DNA of 64,000 bases. Source: Isoetes taiwanensis (Eukaryota; Streptophyta; Lycopodiopsida; Isoetales; Isoetaceae). The DNA lies in contig JAJEKV010000013.1 of NCBI GenBank assembly GCA_021234155.1, forward strand, positions 13,743,877 through 13,807,876, read 5' to 3'. Shown here piece after piece: positions 55,950-64,000 of the stretch. Numbering within the stretch: position 1 is the first letter of the stretch; every line of letters begins with the position of its first letter. Position numbers and translations under genes: made by a program. Below the pieces are notes generated by a model. It was not told where the DNA came from. It saw only the letters and a list, made by a program, of their open reading frames with translations, and did no database searches.

Positions 55950-57850
55950 ATTAGATCTCACAAAAAAAATGTCTAAGCCTTCATGTCGATCCTCATTGCC
56001 AAGGTATAAGAAGTGAAGAAATGTTGCAAGAAACTACCTTCCTGACTTGAGTACACTAACTAAATTGTTCCATTAACTTACGAAGGGATTTGGACTATAG
56101 ACTTCCAAAATTGGGTCTTAGGAAAATTCATGAACTTGCTAAAGCCATTGGAACCCATTTGGGTTCTTGACTTTATAAATTCATTTGCATGCAAAAATTC
56201 AAAGCAGATCGCCACATGTAGACCTACCATCGAGCTGGGATTGTAACCTGTGTTTTGTTGTTGTAACTTTTCAATCTGTTATACTGTAAAGGGAACACAA
56301 GAAGTTGCCACTGAAGGAGATTGCGTCCAAAAGCAGGATATTGATGCAATACTTTTAAAGCTTAATATGACATCACTTAACTCACATCTACAGAACTCAC
56401 TGAAATGGTCTTTTATCAAATGCTCGATTGAATTTTCTCCTCTAAACCTCGATTTCGCATATGGAAGCCCTGGATAAGAAAAGGTTGTGCATAGTACAGG
56501 AATTAAAAGTGATAAAAGGGCCTATAAAAATTGTAGCAAACTGTATAAAGTGATATGTTATGCCTATCTAAATGCACCTTAACCAAAGGCCCAAATCTAA
56601 TGTAAAGGCAGCGCCAGCCATTGCTTCTTTTCAGCACTTACTTATGATGACGTTAAAGCTTAGCGAGTCTCTGCCAACATGTTATCTAAGGGATTGTAGC
56701 CAATATTTTCTTACTGGGGAGAGTAGGGTTATGATCAGGGTCTGATTCGAGCTTGGAGATCGAAGAAGCAGGGTCTAATGCGAGCTTGGAGATCGAAGAA
56801 GCCACATCTTTGGTAAATTGAATAGCAAAAGGCTTGGAAGAGATTATAGCCGATAATGGGTTTTTTCAGGTAAAGCTAGATTATGAGAAGTTTGCATTGG
56901 CAGGGCACAGCAGAGGAGGTAAGGTAGCCTTTGGACTAGAGTTAGGCTTTGCAAGATGAAATGTTCTTTTATCAAATGCTCGACTGAATTTTCTCCTTTA
57001 AACCCCGATTTCGCATACGAAAGCTCTAGATAAGAAAAGGTTGTGTATAGTACAAGAATTAAAAGTGATAAAAGGGCCTATAAAAATTGTAGCAGACTGT
57101 ATAAAGTGATATGTTATGTCTTATCTCAATGCACCTTAACCGACCATTTCATGTAAGGCCCAAAGGCAGCACCAGCCATTGCTTCTTTTCAGCACTTACT
57201 CATGATGATGACGTTAAAGCTTAGCGAGTCTCTGTCAACTTGCTATTTGAAAATACAAAAAAATTGGTCTACTTGCCTTCTAAATAAAATTAGTTTCAGC
57301 AATACAAGAATGTCCAGTGTAAATGAAAAACTTAAAGAGACTTTTCCTATGTTCCTTCCCACATGCTGCACATTCTGCAGCTACGATATGCAAACAATAT
57401 GCTGTTTTTTCTGCAAAACCTTGGTATGATTTAGATACAAGTGTGTATTTTCTGTCCACAACTCAAACTTGCAACTTGTCGAAGCCTATGCACATGTATC
57501 TAATCTGCTTGGCCTGGGAAAACAATGGAATTACATCCTATAGCGTTTATGTTTCCATGATTAGACATCTCAAAGATAAGCTAGTTTTCTTTCTGAAGAA
57601 TAGAAGAAACAAACATATACATTTCAATTGTTGTTTAATATAGACCTTTCGAATTACATCATCCACATTCGTGCCAACTTCATAGGAAAGTCATTTAGTA
57701 GCTCTGCAAGAGGAATGCATTCGAATACAACTTAAACAGTACAACAAACTAGCAAGCAAATATAGTACATACCTTCTTTCTATTTTATATTTCAAATCGT
57801 TGAGAGCTTTATTTTTGTCAAGACACAACTTAGCCCATAAATCTGAATAC
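55950..57850. repeat. Segmental duplicate of 33540-34680
   Basis: Same orientation. The block around 33863-33930 is present twice here (56400-56477 and 56958-57032), so this copy has been further rearranged. The intervening insert holds the chlorophyllase relic. Confidence 0.85.
56736..56960 (+). pseudogene. Chlorophyllase relic
   Basis: The plus strand reads SLEIEEATSLVN, a stop, then IAKGLEEIIADNGFFQ and KLDYEKFALAGHSRGGKVAF. GHSRGG is the lipase-type nucleophile motif diagnostic of plant chlorophyllases (about 56902). These enzymes remove the phytol chain from chlorophyll. Only ~70 residues are preserved, with an in-frame TGA at 56818-56820 and a 33-bp tandem duplication (56736-56768, 56769-56801) of the SLEIEEA part. 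It is a captured fragment, not a gene. Confidence 0.75.
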
Positions 57851-58319
57851 AAAAAAAAAAATCGTTGGGGAGAGATATGGTGATGCATTCATGTCATCAA
57901 CATAGAGACATGCAAGTACACCACCACTTTCTATTTGGCAGTGTGCTGGAAAGTGAAGTCATAGCTACATAAAAATGAGCATCAGAGTCTGACCCACGTA
58001 TGACCAACGTATAATGCAGAGCACATGGAGTAGGTAAGCCTAATCGCATAATACCCAAGAATTGCCCACAATAGAGAACTCTGATATTAACCAACATGCA
58101 ATGAATGTTGTGAAAGAAATTCTCTGGCATAATTTCTAACACCATGCTTTAGAATTTGAAGTAGGAATTTGTCAGAAAGTTTGTTTTCAGGAGAAAGCTC
58201 TACATGGTAGAACCAGAGAGGATAGATTTCAACTAGTGTTCAAGGTTTAGTTGGCATAGCTCTTGGGTGCTACAAATCTAGAGAAATATATGTTGGAGTA
58301 TTTGGCTGCAACAGATTGC

Positions 58320-58860
58320 TGTATTCATTCCTGCTTTTTCAAAATTCTATAAGCATCTACCTATGATTGTGCTCTATACAGTTCAAAAGATATCTAATTG
58401 TTGTTATACTTTCGTCCATAGGATACTCTTTTCCTTTTAGTATTATGCCTCAATGCAATTATGATATTGATCTAGGTAAAATAACATGTTCATACTTGAT
58501 ATACCTCCAATTAATTTATATATTTGCAAAATGGAGGAGAAGCAGAAAAATCATCACATTTCCGGATCTAGACCTTGAGTAGACTTCAATTTTTTGAAAT
58601 GACGATAAAAAGATATCTGGTACTCATACACACAAATGATGATGTTTCACACAAATGATGATGTTTCACACAGCTGATGTTTGTGATATATGGTTCCATT
58701 GCTCTACTCAGCATAGTGCCTTTTTGAGCAGCATTCAATGTCCAGGAGTTGAGCATCATTTTGCCTGCCTCAGGAACACACAGATGATGTTTTTGGCATA
58801 TGGTTCCATTTCTCTACTCATTATAATATCTTCTTGATCAATATTCAATGTCTAGGATTC
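58320..58860. repeat. Segmental duplicate of 63090-63605
   Basis: Collinear blocks with 63090-63605, including GTATTCATTCCTGCTTTTTC, GAGGAGAAGCAGAAAAATCA and TTCCGGATCTAGACCTTGAG. The short duplicated block ACACAAATGATGATGTTTCAC (58632-58672) is locally tandem. Confidence 0.85.
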
Positions 58861-61800
58861 AAGCATCGTTTTGAAAGTTCAATCATTAGGAATAACACAA
58901 GGTATAGAGTTGTAAGATATAATTTGCATCACTACTTGCAGAAGAATATTATTACTTGCAAAAGAAGGATGTTTTGACAGAAGCTTTCTAATTGTATTCA
59001 ATTCAAATAACCCATTGAACATTGTGTTCAAACTCACCATAGACAATTGATTGTCATAACATTTGAATTGTCTAGCATTATCCTATTGTTTAAATTTGTT
59101 TTTTTCGGGGTTCTGAAAACTTTTTAGATTTTATTTTCAGGTTGGTCTTGTAAGGTTTTAAAGCTTTTAACTGCCGGAAAACATTTTCCATGTTCCAAAA
59201 ATCGAGTGTGGCTTTTTCTATGATTTGAAAATTCGTATTTTGAGCTATTTTCCCCGTTTGGAGGATTCGATGGACTCCTTATCCTCGACATGCTGTAGGA
59301 TTATTTTTGGTAGGATCGTCCATGCTTACAGGTGATGATTTGGGCATGCAGGTGACTTAGGGATGGATTCAAAGCTCCAAATCTTGAGTTAGGATTTGTT
59401 GCACAATGCGATTCATATAATACTTTACTAGAGTGTGCTTTTTTTATGGTCTGTGCGAGATACTTACTGTATGCTTTTTGGATGCAGAACCCTGCTATAC
59501 CGGTGCTTCAGACAACCTTTAAAGTAGGATTCAAAACTGGATATTGCCAAGCTTAGGTGACATCTTTCTCTGATTTTTATAAAAATGGGTCTTCGAGCTT
59601 TGCGAACGTTTTAGCTTTGAGAAAACATGTTCAGGGATAACTAGGTTCTTCCAAATGCTTCAAGAAAATATACGTCAACTGTCACGAAAATGCTGTACTT
59701 CACAAAATCGATCATTATTCTGACAACAATATTTTCTAGCTGGAAGGCCATCATTTCATTGCAAATCTATTGTCATTGTTTTGGATATGGCTGGCATTTT
59801 TTCACTCGATTATAACTTCATGATATTGCCATACCCAGTAGTCTTTCATGTCTTATTTCTTTCTTTCTGCAGATTTGTGCGAATATTATTGGTCCAAGAG
59901 CAATATTGTCTGCTTTTTATCGTTTCTTGCAGCTAGAGAGCCAACAGAACATGATTTTCTTGACTCAAAGATAAGGCATTATCGTTTTTCTTTTGCCTTA
60001 ACAGGTTCCAGCTGTAGATATATTGCAAGCAGAGGCTTCAAATAACATATTTCCAAATATGGATTGCAAAATTACAGAGTTTTGTTCTATTATATTATTC
60101 TTTTTGACGAGTTCCATCTTTTCTCACTTAGAACTTAGGCTGTCAATGATTCCACATATTGTGTTGGAATAATAGTTTCTATGCTTTGTGTGGACCCTCT
60201 GATCAAAGCAACATTATCCTTGAGAAAAATGCCACATGGAGCTGTAGTAAGACATTATCATTTGCTAGATAAACCTTTACAAATGCAAATTTTATTTGAT
60301 GTGCAAGATCTCTGACATTCAATTGGATGCAAATGGGTGGTGTGAAGCTGGACTATAATAATCTGTTGGGATGAACTTCGATCAGATTGGATCCATCACC
60401 ATAAATGAGCTTAGTGGCATTCATTAAAGTGTAACAAGTAAGTTATTTCAGGTATAACTCTACTATTATAAGATGCATGTCGATAGAAATTGAACTTCTC
60501 AGTACTAAAGCCACCACAATGTCGTAAAAATTTTATAGTATAAATGCCTAAAAAACATTCACTCATGCTTGAAATTGCAACATTGTTTTTATTTGCTTCA
60601 TATGTTTCAAATAAAGATCCAAGACCTGATGTTTGGCTTGGAAAACAAAATTTACTTGATTCAGCAGTATTAATCTTGCATCTCCTATTTATATGAAAAA
60701 AATATTTGAAGGTCTCATCATTGACATAGCTCTCTCTCTCTCTCTCTCATATTCTTTTCGTGTCTAGGAGTTATGGTGGAAACTGAGAGCTGCATGTGCC
60801 TCAAAATCATGTCACTTTGAATAAGATTTACTGAGAAATTCGGAGGTTGGACCTTTAGAGTAATGAGCAGATACACCATCTTTTTCACATTCAATAGGCA
60901 GCAGAATTGCTCGCGCTTGATGATAGGTAAGACAATTTCGTTTCATATCTAAATGTAGCACTACTTTTATAATTTACAGCTTTGAGTCTCAAGGTTAATT
61001 CGTCCCCCAGTCCTAAGATAGGCGTCGTTAGTGAGCAAAGGATTCAATTGTACTCCTGAAAATATGGATAGTACCAAGCATGCAAATTTTGTCTTTGCCT
61101 GAGTCATTTGCTATATATATACTGGTACATGTTTGACATCAACCTAGAGAACAGAGATATTAGGTGAGTATCAGGTGGAATATAATATCTGCTCGAATGC
61201 CAAATTATTGAATCCTTCATATGGTGTCAACCATAGGTAATCTGTCATGTTTCTATGGAACCGAAAATTGGGTTTTGTGTTTCGATATTGTGTTGTGTCT
61301 ACTGTCTTCTACATTTGTTCTTTGAAGCTACATAAATGGACCTTTTCAGGCAGACATTTACTTAATATATTTGTGCAATCCCTTGAAATCTACCGGATAT
61401 TAAACAGTTGCATTTCTGCTTATTGAGAACTAACATAGATTGTTGTGGAGGTATAGTGTGAATCAAACAAAGGCAATTACATGGTGTTGTTATCAAGCCT
61501 ATCTTGCAAGGGCGGTCTTTAGCTGGATATATGGCCACAATACAACTACACAGGAGATTATATCCGAAGTAATCTCAATGCTATCATCCCAGGTAGTCTA
61601 TCCTCACTGTCTTGAGCATTTTTAAAAGCATACGAAGGTAAAAGAACATCAAATCACACTATATTTTAGATTTCATCCACTTTCAGAGAAGGTGAAGTCA
61701 TATCAAAAAGGCTAGAAGGTTAAATGCATAATGATTGTATATGAAATGATAATATAAAATACTAATGCAGATCATTGTCTTTATATAACCTTTGCTTCAT

Positions 61801-62510
61801 GTCTGAACCATAAATAAATGGTAAAATATTATCAGAGGTTTTCATGCATCATGTTGCATGCTTCCATTTGGCGGGAGCTTCTATATCAATTACTGTAAGA
61901 GTATATTGAGACATGCATAAACAAATTTGAGAACTCTTAGCTGATTCAGTTCATGTATATAAGTTAGTAAATTTTTTTCGTCCGAGCTATACATCTCAGA
62001 TTAAGTATATCCTAACAATGGCAGCCCTCTTATATCCGTAGCTTAGAATTCCTTATCTCTGTGTATGCATTTCTTTTGTTTGTGTATTTTGTATATGTGT
62101 TCGTTGTGGATGGACTGCACGAATGCTATTTGAGGACGCATGGCATTGGTCTGTCGCATATCACGATGAACTGTCTATTCAGATTTATTTGCGAATTACT
62201 TTATGAATTTCGAGATGCATCTTATCTGGTGAGGTTCGTAACGTTTTCTATCTAAATTTGATGGCTTCATGCTTAAGTTTAATTATAGTGCTCCAGTTCA
62301 AGATTATTTAAAGCTCTTAAGTGTTTTTTATGGGATAGAACTTCATGTTGTTGTCACTCACATTGGTTTTAGTAGGCTCATAGAGTATCTATATTTGCGG
62401 AAGACTCAACAATTTAGCGTGATGCTTGCCTCAAGTTCTTTAAGCCTAAATGAATAATTACATAATGGATATTCCTAGCAATAGCCATGATCTGCCTTCT
62501 TGGGCTGTTT
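58860..62510. other. Long gene-free stretch
   Basis: No exon, RNA gene or recognised element in about 3.6 kb. It contains a CT microsatellite at 60730-60748. Scattered short frames lack splice context or family resemblance. Confidence 0.5.
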
Positions 62511-62514
62511 ATTT

Positions 62515-62965
62515 TTCCATGGCATATTTTTTGAATATAATTATTTATAAAGGTTGGCTTCTCAAATAAGATATGCCATCTTCATGACATATTTTTTGAA
62601 TACAATAGAATTGTTTATAGAGGTTGGTTGGCTTCTTGACATACGCCACCTCCATTCAAAAGTCTTGTGTATGAATTTTCAGCATAGAATTCTATATAAG
62701 CATATGTATTCAATGAGTGTGATTCATGGCACAAACTTTGGATTCTATGTAAGCATATATGTATTTCAATGAGTGTCATTCATGGCACAAACTTTGGACG
62801 TGCAGTAACTGAACCTAAAGTGGAGAAATCTATGTGTATCTTAACAACTACGTCCACATGTTCATCCATGGAACCCTTTTTATGGTTAGCTTGTAATGAT
62901 AATATAAGGTACAAACACGAGCATCAACTTTTAGTTGAGCAAGATTAAGATCGAAGATGTTGAAG
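62515..62965. repeat. Segmental duplicate of 54925-55350
   Basis: See 54925-55350. This copy has a small internal duplication of the GAGTGTGATTCATGGCACAA block. Confidence 0.85.
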
Positions 62966-62974
62966 TGTAAGTGT

Positions 62975-63050
62975 CAATCAAGGAAACGATGTCGCATCCA
63001 TTCCTGGCACGACGAAGCTCAATAATCTGAAGGAGAATGTCTCAGCAGAA
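62975..63050 (+). pseudogene. Aldo-keto reductase exon relic
   Basis: The plus strand reads GNDVASIPGTTKLNNLKENV. This matches the conserved IPGTTKxxNLxxN segment near the C terminus of plant aldo-keto reductases (auxin-induced PCNT115 type), which contacts the NADPH cofactor. About 25 residues only, embedded in duplicated intergenic DNA, so a fragment. Confidence 0.55.
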
Positions 63051-63089
63051 GCTTTCTGTGTGTTCGTCGGGACAAAGAAGAATACAGAA

Positions 63090-63605
63090 GTTTCCTGTAT
63101 TCATTCCTGCTTTTTCAAAATTCTATAAGCATCTACCTTGATTGTGCTCTATACGGTTCAAAGGATATCTAATTGTTGTTATACTTTCCTCCATAGGATA
63201 CTCTTTTCCTCTTAGTATTATGCCTCAATGCAATTATGATATTGATCTAGGTAAAATAACATGTTCATACTTGATTTACCTCCAATTGATTTATATATTT
63301 GCAAAATGGAGGAGAAGCAGAAAAATCATCACATTTCCGGATCTAGACCTTGAGTAGACTTCAATTTTTTGAGATGACGACAAAAAGATATCGGGTACTC
63401 ATACAATGATCCTTGGTTCTGATATGTTGCAGATTAAAGAAAGATATGCGCAAAGATCATAGCAGTTTTGTTGCACAGTATTTTCACTTGCTTGTCTCAA
63501 GAACACACAAATGATGTTGTTTCACACAGCTGATGGTTCCATTGCTCTACTTAGCATAGTGCCTTTTTGAACAGCATTCAATATCCAGGAGTTGAGCATC
63601 ATTTT
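63090..63605. repeat. Segmental duplicate of 58320-58860
   Basis: See 58320-58860. Confidence 0.85.
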
Positions 63606-63911
63606 GCGCCGACGAATACTTTTGGAAATAGAGATGTAGTAGTCTATATCCTGAGGGTATGTTCGACAGTCCACCACAAACAATGAAGTTGCCTTTCAAA
63701 TAGTTTGGGTGGCAACAACCAGAGAACCCTGACAGAACTTCACCATGTAGGTTTCTGATACAGTCTCAGGAATGTCCAAGTCGCAGGAATGTCCAAGTCC
63801 CCACTTACTCTGCATCTCAGCTCCACACGGACCTTTGATGGTAGATGGGCTGGTTTTTCCTTGTTCCTGAATTTATATGCTTAAATAAATCCAGGCGACC
63901 ACTTCGAGTAC

Positions 63912-64000
63912 CTGAGCAGGTTTTCATCTGTTATTTTCATCATGTCCAAGATACCTTGCTCAGATAGGTTTTGTATTCCAGGCATCTCAAAGAGCTCCTT
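63912..64000 (-). CDS. Exon-like stretch running off the window
   Basis: The minus strand from the right edge reads KELFEMPGIQNLSEQGILDM and MKITDENLLR to a splice donor (CTCAG then GTACTC at 63911). It is open, hydrophilic and ends correctly, so it may be an exon of a gene lying mainly to the right. Family not recognised. Confidence 0.4.

Overview
The window is eukaryotic nuclear DNA from a land plant. It has AT-rich intergenic sequence, GT/AG introns, PPR, B3/ABI3, nepenthesin-type protease and chlorophyllase sequences, and Ty3/gypsy, LINE and small TIR elements in many decay states. The PPR relic wording, the RT-dead LINE, the low gene density and an aegerolysin-like gene fit a fern (large-genome homosporous type) better than a seed plant. 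That assignment is inference, not proof.

Layout. 0-5 kb holds hAT-like MITEs (257-859; a partial one ending at 5002) and a decayed PPR gene on the minus strand. 7.2-10.3 kb is the best gene, a six-exon ABI3/VP1-like B3 transcription factor. 12.8-16.8 kb is a decayed gypsy element (minus strand) carrying a nested poly(A) retrocopy with a 14-bp target duplication. 17.2 kb has a tRNA-derived SINE candidate. 19.0-21.6 kb is a LINE fragment split by a hAT-like MITE. 22.7-23.7 kb is a gypsy RNase H remnant followed by a small cluster of GTGTATTCCGGAATACAC palindromes. 26.8-27.9 kb is a frameshifted nepenthesin-like aspartic protease between two ~170-bp repeats. 28.4-31.3 kb is a WDR82/SWD2-like WD40 gene lacking its 5' exons. 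32.6-33.4 kb, convergent to it, holds the last exons of an mRNA capping enzyme. 34.7-41.1 kb is a ~2.9-kb sequence present twice in direct orientation. 42.2-43.3 kb is a dead folate-biopterin-transporter-like gene, 43.8-44.5 kb a secreted aegerolysin-like gene, 45.4-47.3 kb an unrecognised minus-strand gene, and 48.3-49.3 kb an intact single-exon protein kinase.

The most unusual object is 49354-54881. It is a 5.5-kb insertion 38 bp after the kinase stop codon, with ~60-bp imperfect terminal inverted repeats and an 8-bp target duplication (TGTGAAAT). It contains about twenty copies of the 20-bp perfect palindrome AAAATCGCTTAAGCGATTTT or close variants. Three near-identical promoter-like modules (palindrome, then TTCAATATAAAA, then in two of them a second palindrome core) each precede a different small ORF. 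A GC-rich half with a minus-strand exon-like ORF follows. I recognise none of its proteins. It reads as a self-contained element whose genes may share one palindrome-binding regulator.

55-64 kb is mostly mutually duplicated intergenic sequence with relics of chlorophyllase and aldo-keto reductase, and one exon-like stretch running off the right edge. Two neighbours, WDR82-like and capping enzyme, belong to families that act on Ser5-phosphorylated RNA polymerase II. Otherwise the genes show no shared pathway.
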